A DNA stretch of 64,000 nt from [Phialemoniopsis] sp. UDSM-2020 (GCA_018873225.1 JAEILZ010000001.1:1984001-2048000), one strand, 5' to 3'. Positions 47,473 through 59,926 are shown, numbered from the stretch's first letter. Program-made: numbers and translations. The notes: a model not told the origin generated them from the letters alone.

Positions 47473-50088
47473 ATGGATCCCGTCAGCGCGCTGGGTCTGG
47501 CGGCCGCCATTGCCCAGTTCGTCGAGTTTGCGACCAAGGTAGTTGTGCGCCTGCATAGCTTCAGCTCCGACCTCGATCAGGTGCCCAAGGCGTTTCGGCA
47601 GATCAGTGTCAACCTGCCGCTCATAGTCGACGGGTTGAGGAGGATCAAGCTGCAGGAAGATTCGGACAAGCTCGATGACGCAACCCGGAAAGCCCTTCGC
47701 CCCGTTGTCACTGAGTGCATCCGCTCAACTGAACAGCTGAGCGATATACTCGAGAAGACGTTGCCCAGCGCCACTGCCTCATCGTGGGAGCGCAAGAAGA
47801 AGGCTCTGATAAGTCTCACTAATGACAGGAAAGTTGAGGAGATCTCGGAAGCCTTGGATAGGTATATCCAGGTCCTCACCTTCCATCAGGCAATTACGGC
47901 GAGCACCCCTCGTCCTGAGCTGCCGCCGGCATACGAGCAACTGAACTTCTGGCTCGTGCCCTTGGATAGAAATGCTTCTTTCGTCGGAAGAGAGGATATC
48001 CTGGGGCAGATTGACTTGACATTTCAGGTAAAAGAGGGTAGCCAGCCCAAGGTCGCACTATACGGCCTTGGCGGTATCGGGTATGTATGGGTCTTTCCGA
48101 GCTTAACACTCGTGTCTAGACGCTGACCCTGAACGACTAGGAAATCTCAAATTGCTTTGGAGTATTGTTATAGACAATCCAAGCTGGACAACAGGTGCTC
48201 TGTATTTTGGGTCAATGCGGCAACGACGGTTCGTTTCGAAGAATCCATCAAGCGTATTGCGGAAGCTTGCGGCCTGATCACGGGCGGCCAAGGCTCCTCG
48301 TCAGACGACGTGACGATACTAGTGAAAGATTACCTCGAGACAAAGCACTCGAGGCCATGGCTGATGGTCCTCGATAACATCGACGACAAGCATGCCTTTT
48401 TTGTCGAAAAGATGCGAAATGGGCGGACCGCATCGGATACCATACCGCGTTGCAGTCAAGGCTCTTTGCTGTTTACCACAAGAACGATAGATGTGGCAGT
48501 CGACCTATCCACGCCCGCAGAACCGGTGATGGTAACTGCGATGACAGAAGATGAAGGTACGCAGCTGGTAAAGAATCGGCTACCAGGGGAACGAGCAGAC
48601 TCTCGCCTCTTGGCAGAGTTCCTGCAAGAGCTCGACTATATACCACTAGCTATTGCGCAAGCAGTCGCCTTCATGGCCAAACGTCGAAAGACTCTGGCCC
48701 AGTATCTTCAACAATACCGGTCGAACGAAACGACAAAGATGCGCATGCTGAACTACGAATTCTCAGACCACGGCAGACAAGACCGGTCCCTCGAGTCTGT
48801 GGCCAAGACTTGGGCGATCTCGTTCGACTGGATCCGTGACAACGATAAAAGAGCAATAGATTTGCTTTATGCGATTAGTTTTCTACAACATCAGAGTATA
48901 CCCAAGGAGATCCTGCTCGATGCCGATGAAGACGAGTTCGAGTTCGAGGACGCTGTGGCTACGCTGAAGGCTTTCTCGTTCCTCGATGCCAACGCTGATG
49001 ACACAGTTTTCAAGACACATCGGCTAGTGCAACTTACTACGAGATCATGGCTTCAGACACAATCCCTTGAGGCACTCGAAGCAGCAGCCTTTGCCGCTCT
49101 CAAGTTGGTCGCTACGAGTTTCCCAGAACCTCTCACGAACCCGCTGGATGACTACTTTACGATATGTGCCAATATGCTACCCCATGCTGAGTTGCTCTTG
49201 CAATATAAGTTTCAAAAGCCCCTCGGAAGAGACGAAGAGCTGATCAGAGCAAGACTCCTCGACTATACGGGTCGATACGTCCACTGGATCAGTGACTACC
49301 AGACCGGCTTGGCCAGATTACGAGAGGCGTACCGTATCAAGGAAAAATATCTCGACGAGAAAGATGTGGACAGACTTGGTACGCAGGGGCGTCTATTGTG
49401 GTCATTATTGATCAATGGAGATGCCGAAGAAATCAAGTCAGCGACCGAGTTGGGCTACCATCTACTAGATCTGAGACGCGAAGCTTTAGGGGCCGATCAT
49501 CCAGACACCATAGACTGCCTCAGCGACCTCGGCGCTGTCCTAGAGGCGGCCAAAGACTACGAGAAATCCAGGACGCTACAGCAAGAGGCAGTCGACCGCA
49601 GCGTCCGGGTCTTGGGCCCGTCGCACCAGGACACGCTGAACTGCAAGGCGCACCTCGCGAGCGTGCTACAGGAGCTGGGCTACATCGATGAGGCGGTCGA
49701 GCTGCAACGCGAGGTCTACGAGGTCAAGCTCCGGGAACTGGGTCCGGAGAACCCGGACCTGCTGGCGGCCGAGCACAACCTCGCCATGATTCTGTCCGAT
49801 GCCGAGGAGGAGGAGGAGGCGCTCCGGCTCGCACGCCAGAACTTTGAGACCAAGCGCCGGGTTCTCGGTGTCGATCACCGGGAGACGCTCATCACGGGCC
49901 ACTTCCTCGCCGTCGAGCTTCGGGGCCTGGGCAGGGACGCGGAGTGTAGGACGCTGTGCGAGATGATCGTGGCCGAGGCGCGGCAGGGGCCGAGGAGGGA
50001 TAACGTGCACAGCATCCGCATCATGGAGCAGATTAGCCGTTTGCTCGAGTACCTAGACTACATTGCGGAGAACCCATCTGAAGAGTAA
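47473..50088 (+). CDS. NLR-like STAND protein: N-terminal fungal death-fold-type domain, NB-ARC, TPR array
   Basis: Exons 47473-48080 and 48141-50088 join in phase to give 851 aa. Residues 1-140 match the helical N-terminal domain of many fungal STAND proteins (SesA/HeLo-like class): MDPVSALGLAAAIAQFVEFA, then helices with RRIKLQEDSDKLDDATRKAL. The NB-ARC NTPase starts near 165 (FVGREDILGQIDL) and has Walker A GLGGIGKS (198-205), Walker B LMVLDN (277-282), the sensor-like SLLFTTR and the LPLAI-like YIPLAIAQA motif. The C terminus (about 640-835) holds at least four kinesin-light-chain-type TPRs of 42 residues (ALGADHPDT, VLGPSHQDT, ELGPENPDL, VLGVDHRET). Such proteins act in non-self recognition and programmed cell death in fungi; the ligand here is unknown. 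The intron cuts the glycine codon before the Walker A lysine. Confidence 0.9.
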
Positions 50089-52609
50089 TATGGCTCGAAG
50101 AGGCTGGGCGTTTGTCTGATTCGAAGGCTTGATGGACCGAATTAGAAGCGAACACTGGGCTTTTGCGAATTCAATGAACCTAAGGCGAGACTGTCTGCTT
50201 TTTCTCAATATGCATACGCCAGATGGAGAGCTCAGGGAACGTGCTTGCAAGGTTCACCGGAACTCGCTGCCGAAACTCGCACCAATGTCGGTGGACCCCG
50301 AAGATTATCCAGAGGGATAGCGAGCACGAAAGTAGCAATGATCCCAGCACCGAGATGTGTCCGGGTATCGGTCCCTAGATACCTAGATCAGTTCATCAAG
50401 CGGTCGAGCCAGAGACAGGGAGAATGTCATGACAAGGGCATGCATGATCTGTCCGATTATCCCACTGCCTATCTTGTGAGATCGAAGGACGCATTGATGA
50501 ACCTTAGTGACCCAGGAAGGTAACTGTTCTCTTCTTAGCATTGGATTGAATGCTCCTTTGACATGGGAAGGGAAAATGTCTCGACTGGCCACTTACACCC
50601 TGGCTAATACAGAGACTCGCACCACGTCCCGAATATTCAGTACCCTCAGCCACCTGGGGGCGATCTGGTGTAGCGATAACTTTGCAAATCGGCTAAGGGA
50701 TTCTCGTGAGCCGTGGACAGAGAATGCAAAGCGGTTCCGTCGAGCCACAGTCCCCACGGAGCACTGTCTAAAGTGTTGTTTCAACGTAAAGCTCCTCTGC
50801 TGCTCGGTGTTACAGAACGAAGCACAGCACTGATCTGTCAAGGGTTTGCTCGAAATAAAATGTCAAGTCAATAAGGTTTCTAACATGCATAATATAATTA
50901 CTATCAAGCAGTAATGCAAACATCTCAAGTGAATCGAGGCGCTTGGCAATAATGTCGCGATTGCATTGCCTTACCAAGTACTTCAGTCCCAAAGAGTCAT
51001 ACATGTTGGCTTCAGCCTCTGAAGGATCGAGTACCATAATTCAATTCTCGAGTCTGATATTCAAGATTAGATGATCACGGGAGGTATGAACAAGCTTGTG
51101 CCAAATTACGCCACCCACCCAATTCAGTCGATTTCATGATAGTACCAATAAAGCGTCCGTCCGTCTGTCGCGTTGAACCGAATCATGACTGAGCATATGC
51201 CAGTACGCCGGCACGCGACTATGCAAGGGCCCTGGCTCCCCGCAAAGTCTTCGGAAATCGGCCTCGCAATGCCTCATTTGATCTAGGGCGCACCCGACCC
51301 TCGGGAGTCGGACGACTTGCTACATTCTGCTTGCTACACCCAAACTACACTCCATACCGGAAGGTAGTGATTGCTAGAATGGAGCTGCATGTCCAACACC
51401 TCGGGAATGCCCTCGGTAAGAGAGCGGTTGGAGATTAGACACTAGTCGGTATACTGGGATCTCGGCTATCTAACTATATTGCGACTCTCTAGGTAGACAG
51501 ATGCCCTTTTGCAACTGTGTCCGAAGGTCTGAAAGCATCATTACCAGTCTCACTATCTTCAGTTTTAAACAGGCCCAATACATTAGAGCCAATTCAAAGG
51601 TTGCCTATGCTAAGACAATCTGTATACGCTGCAAATCGTGCTCTCTCAAAAAAAAAAAAAGAAAAAAAAAGAAAAAAAAAGAAAAAAACAGAAGAAAAAA
51701 AGAAGAAAAAGAAAAAAGAAAAGAAAAAGAAAAAAGAAAAAAAAAGAAAGAAAAAGAAAAAAGAAAAAAAAAGAAAGAAAAAGAAAAAAGAAAAAAAAAG
51801 AGGAAAAAAGAGAAAAACGGCTACCAAATGCCAAGCAAGAAAGTAACGGCTGCATGCCATCTGCAAAGCTCACTAACAAGAGTGTATGTCGCATAAACAA
51901 CCGACATCCTGACGGTTAATCCTCGGTATTCAGGTTCGTAGACGAAAATGCGTGAGCTAACCGACAGCCGCAGCTGTAAAACTGCAAAGCATGCAGGAGG
52001 TATGCGTGCAAGTCAAGGAGCGTCAGGTTCCAATGAGAACTGTGAATGGCTCAGATACCAACGATCTCCCGAAAGGAGCATTGGCACACCACTTGTGTTG
52101 TCCAAGAGGTGCAAGATGCTCTTCACAAGGCTCTCCTAGTCCAGTCTCAATGCGGATCTTTGGCCGACTCCCGACTCGCCGACTCCCTAGCCTCTGGCCA
52201 GTGCCTTCCTAACTCCCTTAGAGCCAACACGACCAGCGAAAATCGACTCTGATTTGCAAGTCGACCGGGGGCCAGCCCCTCAAAGGGCAATCTAATGTGG
52301 AAGAAAGGTGGCCAGGAGAGGGTGCGCTGCATAGATCCTGCCCTGGTGACTGCGGGGACGAGTATGCAGCATTGAAGTCAAACTCCACCAATTGCCCCAT
52401 GGGGCTGGCCAAGCGGGTATCGAGAGGCACTTAGACTTAAAGTGAACCTACATGCGATTCTTCGAGGGAGCATATATATGGTGGCTCGATCCTAGCCCTT
52501 CTCGCCCTCTCTCAGGACCTCCAGACCTGAGCAGGCTTAACAAGCAGGCTCTCTTCCCTCCATTCTTTGAACAACAGATCTGCCCGTGTCCGGCATATCG
52601 TACTTCACA
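50089..52609. other. accessory-type non-coding region with polypurine tract
   Basis: About 2.5 kb between the NLR and the transporter. It is AT-richer around 50840-51640 and contains the polypurine repeat at 51648-51817. Lysine-rich open frames over that repeat are an effect of the repeat itself. A minus-strand frame at 50810-51037 reads like ordinary protein but has no partner or signature. No transposon ends or target-site duplications were recognised. Confidence 0.5.
51648..51817 (+). repeat. polypurine microsatellite with exact 27-nt higher-order period
   Basis: About 170 nt of A runs broken by single G, with one C at about 51689. From 51723 to 51800 the G spacing is 6, 7, 10, 4, then 6, 7, 10, 4, then 6, 7, 10, so the tract has an exact 27-nt unit in about three copies. 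Because 27 is a multiple of three, all forward frames stay open and appear as Lys/Glu/Arg-rich peptides. The complementary strand is a T/C tract. Confidence 0.95.
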
Positions 52610-54369
52610 ATGGCGCGCGACAACATCCAGCTCAGCTTCAAGGACACCTTCCGGCTGTTCAACAGGCGTCTGGTCCTGACCTGTTGTCTCCTGGCCGTCT
52701 CCCCGTTCAACTATGGCTTCGACAACCAGGGCTTCTCGTCCATCCAGTCGATGAATGCCTTCGCCAAGCAGTTCGGCGAGTGGGATCCCAAGAAGAAGAT
52801 CTACTACCTCCCTACCTGGTGGCTCTCCATCTTCAATGCCGTGCCGTTCGTCGCCTTCTTCTTTGGCATCCTCTTCGGAAGTATGGTCAGCAAGCGCTTT
52901 GGTCGTCGGATGTGCGTCTTTGTGATGAGCTGCTGGGCCCTCATGTCCGCGTCTGTCATTATCTCCTCCAAGAACCGCGACCAGATGCTCGCGGGCCGTA
53001 TCCTGAACTGTAAGTCTTCTCTGGTGGACTTGGTTTCGATCTCGTATACTAATACAAACGGCCAGTCTTCTACGTCGGCATGGAGTTGTCGGTCATTCCG
53101 GTCTATCAGTCCGAAATCACGCCCAAAGCCGTGCGAGGTTTCTCTATTGGCGCGTACCACACTGCACTCGGAGTATGTGTACTCTCTTTCTCGCGCATTG
53201 TTGAACAGTATCCAGTATCTGACTTGAGGACACTTCTAGATCGGTGGTCTCGTCGTCAACTGCGTCGGTAGTGGCACGCAGCACCTCGAAGGCAACAAGC
53301 AATGGCAAATCCCCTTCGGCTTGTTCTTTACGGTCCCCACGCTCGTTGTGTCTACTATATGGTTCCTGCCCGAGTCGCCCCGTTGGCTCATTCTGAACGA
53401 CCGCCTCGAGCAAGCCCGCAAGAACCTCCACCTCCTCCGCGTCGGTGCCTTTAGCGAGGAGGACATCGAGGCGGAGTGGCAGCAGATGGTCAGGGGTATC
53501 CACGCTGAGCAGTCCCAAGAAAAGGGATCCTATCTGGACCTGTTCCGTGGCTTTAACCGCAGGCGAACTCTCACCATTATAGGCATCAACGTTTTTTTGC
53601 AGGGCACTGGACAGCAATTCGCGTCGACTTATGGTGCTCTGTTCGTCAAGTCGCTGGGAACGATCAACCAGTTTTACTATCAGATCATGACGCTGTGCAT
53701 CAACATCGGGATTGGCTTCGCCACCCAGTACCTTCAGGACCGCATCGGACGCAGAGTTCTCTTGTTCACCGGCGGGTGCATGCAGACTTTTGCCCTGCTG
53801 GCGATGGGAGGTCTTGGAACCATCAAGCCGGCGACGTACTCGGTCAACTCGGCCGTTGTGGCCATGATGGTCATCTTCGGTGCCGGATATAGTATTGGCT
53901 GGGCGGCCGTGGCGCAGACCCTGAACGCCGAGCTTTGCAGCACGCACATGCGTGACCACTCGTTCCGAACGGCTTCTATCACGGCCATCATTCTCCAGTA
54001 AGCTAGATCCTCGACATAGCGGGGAAGTTGTGACGAATACACAGGATCATCTGCTAACATCACTACCACCACAGAATTGCCGTGACGTACGCTCTCCCTT
54101 ACGCCATCGACGCCCTCGCATCCAAGGTCGGTTTCATCTTTGGCTCGGTCACGTTCGTTGGTATCTTCTATACATACTTCGTCGTCCCCGACTGCCGTGG
54201 ACGTTCCCTTGAGGAAGTCGACCGCTTGTTCTTCAACAAGGTGCCGGCCTGGAAGTTCCACAAGGTCCAGCTCGACACGCTGCGGCCCATGGAGGACGAG
54301 ATTGGCGAGATCGACGACATCAACCTGAAGAACAAGAGCGGTGCTGTTGTTCACGAAGAGGGAGCCTAG
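52610..54369 (+). CDS. MFS sugar transporter (sugar porter family)
   Basis: Exons 52610-53009, 53066-53172, 53240-53997 and 54075-54369 join in phase to give 519 aa, the usual length for the family. About 12 hydrophobic segments are visible. Sugar-porter signatures are GSMVSKRFGRRM after TM2, YVGMELSVIPVYQSEITPKA near TM4, WFLPESPRWLI after TM6, QDRIGRR after TM8 and VPDCRGRSLEEVDRLF after TM12. The start is the ATG at 52610; the frame is open a little upstream but only from a GTG. The protein is a plasma-membrane proton symporter or facilitator by family knowledge; the substrate cannot be told from the sequence. The gene is intact and its neighbours give no pathway clue. Confidence 0.93.
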
Positions 54370-57086
54370 ATGTCCTGATTTCCGACACATAGGCCTCCGA
54401 GATGCCGTGGGAACGAACCAGTATATAAGATGGCCATGATAGAGTAGAGGAGACAATCGGCAGAGAAGTCACAGCCGAACATCAAGAATCTGACAGACAG
54501 ATGGGCGATTATCCCTACTCTGAATCTTGACTGTGAATGGGTAGCCCCTGAAAAGAGACAAGCATTCCTTATAGTAATAAACGGCCCACGTTCTTATGAT
54601 CCAACTTATATGGACAAGTACTTGACCTCTATCCTCGAGTGGTGCATCTGCTGCGCGGTTCATATTAGTGTTCAGGTAGTGGGTTATTTTCCTAAGTTGC
54701 AACAAGGTGCTTGGGGCTAGGCCACCCCTTGACTTCACTCTTGATACGAAGTTAGTAGCATGCAATATCGAAACGAGCTTATTACGGCTGTGCCTGGATG
54801 AGTACACGTGAATTTGACTTTACCTGACAGGCGAGAGGGCTCGGATGAAGACCCTGAAGATCTCCTAATGAGGAGATGCATTGCATCATAGCGGTTCAGA
54901 GTTCAGAAGTGTGCCATGTGAAAATGGGGGTTCTTGCGTAACACGCGTAATGATGCCGTAAATTTAGCACGGCATCGGCCAGAGGTGTTGGACATTGTGG
55001 GTAATTGGATGGATTCGATGTGCGGCATTCCTCATGGCAGCGACTCGACATGTTGTTGCTTACGGCAACCCCCTGTGTCGATCAGTGCCTCCCTCCCCGC
55101 AATGCGATGAGGGACCCATCAATTAAACAGGCGTCGCAATCTGCAGCCCAAGTTTCTTTTGGGCTCCCGTCCAACGGGTAAGGCGGGAGGAGGAGCAAGT
55201 GCTCCGCTCATCCTTGCATTGCCGACAGGCCATTGCCAGGTCTCGCGCGGCGCACGCAGGCTAACGAGTAGGGATGGCAAGGATGGGGGACGAAGCCAAG
55301 TTTTTGCTGTGCTTGTCCTCGTCCGGACTGGTCCAGACCTCCCAAAGTGCCAGAAGTGATGAATGTGGCTGCTGCTAACAGAATTGAATTGTGGCACCAG
55401 TAACTGGAGCTTGCACGCCTGTTTGTTACCACGGTGGCCGATCGATGAGCTGCGTGAGCTGTTGCTTGGCTTTCTCAGGTGAGACAGGCTTGCGAACGTT
55501 GCTGGAGCGGCCAGACTTGACGTCATAGATCGATGCGGACGCCGGCACTGACAAGTCCAAATTCCCCACGCATTACACAACATCGACACGCTATTACGCT
55601 GGACCTCCACAATTAAATTATGAGCTTGTGATAGTTCAGCTTGTGTGGACAGGTTTGGATCAGAGACTGGTATCGAGCATAGATGGTTCCTCTTGGGCAC
55701 CGCACCGGCGGTGATAGATGCTCGAAAGAGGTGTGTGTGTGTGTCTGATGCGGCACGAACACACAGACAGCCAGACACACATCAAATCAATCCGACGTTC
55801 GGCGGGCACCCCTGGATTGAGACAGGTCGCATGCTCCAAAACGGAAGTTTGCGGGCACTTGTCAATATGCTGTTGCCAGATTGGCTTCCTGACATGCCAG
55901 GGTGAGACCCGGAAGGCAGGGCCAGTTCTCAGCCGCGGGCATGGGGTGCTGTTGCTTGCAGCGGAGCTCCAAAGCTTGGCAGAGAGGTCTTGCGTCGCAT
56001 TCACGATCGGGTTTGAGGAGCCGCCCCCTGTACTCCGTAACTACTCTGCCGCTCTTCCTGCTGCGGTGGATTGGATTGACGCGATCGGCCAGCGTTCTCT
56101 GTAAAAATTTTCATTTCTTGGAGCGAATCCCTGGACATCACCAAATCGCAGACGGACCGACCCAAGAGATTCCATGATCACAGAAGAGACTGCAAACGCG
56201 TCAAGTGAGAGTGAGCACGTAGAAAGCTATCGGAGCTAGCCACGAGTAGCGGCCAAGGTACCAAAGCTTCCCCCATTGTCTCTTGTCTAGGAGTGAATCT
56301 AGACGTCGATCGTCGTCATAGCTCGATTGGGGCTTGTCTTCATTAATTTCCCAAGACATGAGAGCGGGTTCCCAAGCAACCACCACCAAAAAAAGGTACG
56401 ACCTGGATCGTGCCAGAGCCCATTGATCTGGCACCCTCTGGAGCTTCCCTGTGCCAATCAATCGACACACTGGAGCTTGCACTGGCGACCGGCTTGGCTC
56501 TGATGGACCAGTCTCCTCTTTTTCTTTCCTTTTCTGGTTTCCCTGGCAGCCACCCATCATGACCTGATGCGGAGAGAGGAGGAGGCGCCTACTAGCAGCA
56601 GTGTACGAGGGCAGGTAGTCCCGCCCTTCCTATGACGTACATCATCCATCAACATTGCTGGACGATTGAAACGGCCTCACGTCACCAGCTCGTGCCCTGG
56701 CCTGCTAGTAGCTGAATCAATGTGACCTAGGAGCTTTTTGTGTTTTAAGGTGATGGCCATAGTGAAGTAATAGTAGCTGCTGGGGACAGATTCACTAACA
56801 CACGCTTTTATAAACGCGACACTCCTCGCATCACCTCACGACTCACTTCTTCCTTCCCTTTCCCGTCCAATTCTTGACTGTTTGATACCAAGACTAGTCA
56901 TTGTAACACCATATTATACCCCCTCAACGTCGTGTTTTTTTCTCCTAATACCACCTGTGATACCCTTACCCTCCCAATTTACTCGTCGACCTAGTCTTCC
57001 GCCTACACTCTCCTCAGACCTACCATCACCCTTACTACGGTCAATAGACGATTTTTGAAGAAGCATCACCCGAAACGCCTGTCAAC
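54370..57086. other. long intergenic region before the HAM1-like gene
   Basis: About 2.7 kb without a supported gene. It contains a (GT)7 run at 55731-55744 followed by AC-rich sequence. A minus-strand open frame of 219 codons (55119-55778) has no recognisable domain and includes the microsatellite. The last 300 bp are pyrimidine-rich and probably form the promoter and leader of the next gene, with a TATA-like ttttataaac near 56806-56815. Confidence 0.5.
55731..55744 (+). repeat. (GT)7 microsatellite
   Basis: Seven GT units, followed shortly by an AC-rich stretch on the same strand. Confidence 0.9.
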
Positions 57087-59926
57087 ATGTCGTCAGCTCC
57101 CGGAGTTCCGCGGGTCAATCGTCCCACCGATGTCAAGGCTAAGGAGGCAGATGTGAACCGCAAACTGCAAATTTATGGCATCATCAACGCCTTTTCTCTG
57201 GGCAAGGTCCCCTCGGTAGGTTCCATAGCCGGAATTTGAGCTCGTTTCAAGACGCGTACTGACCCAGAGATTTACAGAACGAGCAAATTGACATTGCTCT
57301 CAACAGCTTCCTCAAGTCCAAGGCTCTCGGAAGCCCTTCACAGCGCCTGTCCCCGGAGGGCAAGGCACTCGTGGCTGATTTCAAGGATGTCGTGACACAG
57401 GCCAAGAACTTGCTGCTTTCCAAGAACCAGGGAAACCTGCTCCAGGACTTCATCTGGCAGACACAGCAGTTTGAGCCCAACCGCATCGACACTCCTGGTG
57501 CGCCTCTCGATAAGGAGACGGCCAAGCAGCATGGCAACGATGCCCTGGACGGCCTCCGAACTCTCGGAACCCTAATTATCACCAACGGCCAGTTCCGCAA
57601 GCTTCTCAGTGACGCCACCGTGCTCCTCCGCGACATGGCCGGTGATGCCGCCTCCAAGGCTGCTGACAAGGTGAACCCTTCGGATCATGACCTTGCTCGC
57701 ATTGACGAGCCGGCTGCCGACAACACCTGGCACGACAAGCCCGACTTCTCCAAGGAGAACATCAAGAAGCAGGCTCAGGGAGTGTACAAGGGTAGCCCCG
57801 CCGAGGACGCAAGGGCTGCCGCTGCCAGTGGCACCGCTGCTGCTCACCCATCCGGATCCACCGACCCCCAGGACCTGGCTTACACTGCCGCCCGCGATCA
57901 GCGCTACGGCACATCCTCGGGTGTTGATGCTCAATCCGGCGTCTCTGCTGCCAAGAACACTCTGCAGCAGCGTGTCGACGACAGCCTTCCCGGCGACGCC
58001 CAGGAGGCCGCCCGATCCAAGGCTGAGGAGTACCGCGCCCGCACCCGCGAGTACCTCAAGCAAAAGATGCCCGAGGAGCGCCGCGACCAGACTGTCTGGC
58101 GTCTCAAGAAGATGGTGATTGAATGCCAGCAGCACCCCGACTACCAGGAGGCCATCTCAACCCTCCTCGATCTCGCCGAGCAGTACGGTGGCCACGCCAA
58201 GGACCTGACCGCAGGTGGCTCTGGCACTGTTCAGCAGACCCGCTCGCACATGGCTCAGGCCGAGAGCGACCTCAAGACTCTCATTGAGCGCTTTGCCAAC
58301 GGCACCTCCACCGACAACCTCTGGGCTTCCATCAACCAGATCTACAAGGATGCTGACCGTGACCCTGAGCTCAAGGACTGGTTCAAGGCTATGGACCGCT
58401 ATGTCCGCCGCTGTCTTCAGGAGGAGGGTTACATTCTGGACGATGAGTCGACTCGCGAGTGGAACCGTCTGTACGATCACGGAGAGTACCTACTCCGCAA
58501 CAAGTACCGCGCCCACACCGATCGCATCCTCGACGAGACCAAGTTCATTGCCGACCAGTTCGACAAGGACTACCAGAACAAGGCCTTCGCCGCCTCGATG
58601 CAGAAGCTCTTCACCGATCTCGGCAATGACGAGAACGGCAAGCCCACCTTCAAGCCTCATCTGGTCAAGGATCTGACCGACATTATCCTGCCGGCTGCTT
58701 TCGAGAAGATTGCCTACATTCCCATCCCGCGTATCGAGTACTCCGACCCCCAGGTTGATGCTGTCATCGAGAACCTGGTCCTGGAGAGTGACAACTTCAT
58801 GCCTAACGTGCTTGAAATTGCCAACGAGAACTACGTGCGCTGGGGTCGCAAGAAGATTGCCAACAAGAACAAGCACTCCATTGACGTCAAGGTTGCTGGC
58901 ATTCAACTTGACCTGCGCGACGTTAGCTACTATGTCAAGCGCAAGCAAGGCTTCCCTTCGCTCAGCGACACTGGTGTTGCCAACCTCCTCCTCTCTGGTG
59001 ACGGCTTCACCTTCCGCATGAAGATGAGCACCGCCGATACTAAGGACTCCCAGAGCTTCTTCAAGTGCGACAAGGTCGACGTCGACGTCAAGAACCTGCA
59101 GATCAAGCTCGTCAAGTCCAAGCACAAGCTTCTCTTCAACACCTTCAAGGGTATGATGCTCAAGGTCATCCGACCTGCTCTACAGAAGGCCATCGAGAAG
59201 GCCATCAAGGACAACGTCAACAAGTTCGACCGCAAGCTGTACCAGGTTAAGAAGGAGGCTGACCGCGCCCTCGAGGAGGCCAAGGAGGACCCCGAGAACG
59301 CACCCAACATCTACAACCGCTACGTCAACGCTGCCCAGAAGGAGTTCATGAAGAAGAAGAAGCAGGCCGAGGCCATCGCCGCTGACAAGAAGGTCAACTA
59401 TGCCATCACCAAGGAGGACAGCATGTTCCCCAACATCCACCTGCCCGGCGGCATCAGCTCCAAGGCCACCGAGTACAAGGAGCTTGCCCGCAAGGGTGAG
59501 AAGTGGGAGAGCCCTGTCTTCACACTTGGCAACGCCTCCACGAGCAATGATATCCCCAGCGCTCCCTCTGTTGAGAAGAAGACTCAGCCTGTGACTGGTC
59601 TTGCTGCTGGCGGTGCCGCAGTCGGTGCTGGTGCCGCTGGCGCTGCTGCTCTCCACAACAGAAACCAGCAGCAGACCAACGGTGCCCAGGCTTACACCAA
59701 CGGCAACACTGCTCCCATCAACGGACAGCAGATCAACGGCCAGCAGACCAACGGCAAGTACAGCGCCGTCAATGGTGCTCAGACCCAGGCCTACAGCGAG
59801 AAGCCTTATGCTCCTGCTGCTGCTGCCGCCGCTCCTGTCGTTGCCGGCATCGGTGGAACCGCTGCCACCACTGGTGGCCAGCCTGGCATCAACGTTAACA
59901 CCACTCACCCTGCCGGTGCTCATTAG
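57087..59926 (+). CDS. HAM1-like protein (DUF5923/DUF4449), putative lipid-binding TULIP-type
   Basis: Exons 57087-57215 and 57278-59926 join in phase to give 925 aa. This is a conserved fungal family known by two domains of formerly unknown function, an N-terminal DUF5923 (roughly 10-600) and a C-terminal DUF4449 (roughly 640-800). Some databases relate it to bactericidal/permeability-increasing (TULIP) lipid-binding folds. I recall these facts from family knowledge and cannot check them. Visible features are a helical, charged N-terminal half (FIWQTQQFEPNRIDTPGAPL, RRDQTVWRLKKMVIECQQHP), a beta-rich stretch with DLRDVSYYVKRKQGFPSLSD and SIDVKVAGIQLDL, and a basic helix with KAIEKAIKDNVNKFDRKLYQ. 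The last 110 residues are rich in Ala, Gly, Asn and Gln (repeated INGQQ/TNGQ) and disordered. Codon use is strongly biased to C/G, which suggests high expression. Confidence 0.78.

Noticed and set aside
51501..51919. Lysine-rich ORFs in all three + frames, and the Phe-rich minus frames
   Set aside because: They are produced by the A/G repeat, whose 27-nt period keeps every frame open.
55119..55778. 219-codon minus-strand frame
   Set aside because: No recognisable domain, it runs into a (GT)7 microsatellite, and third-position bias is weak.
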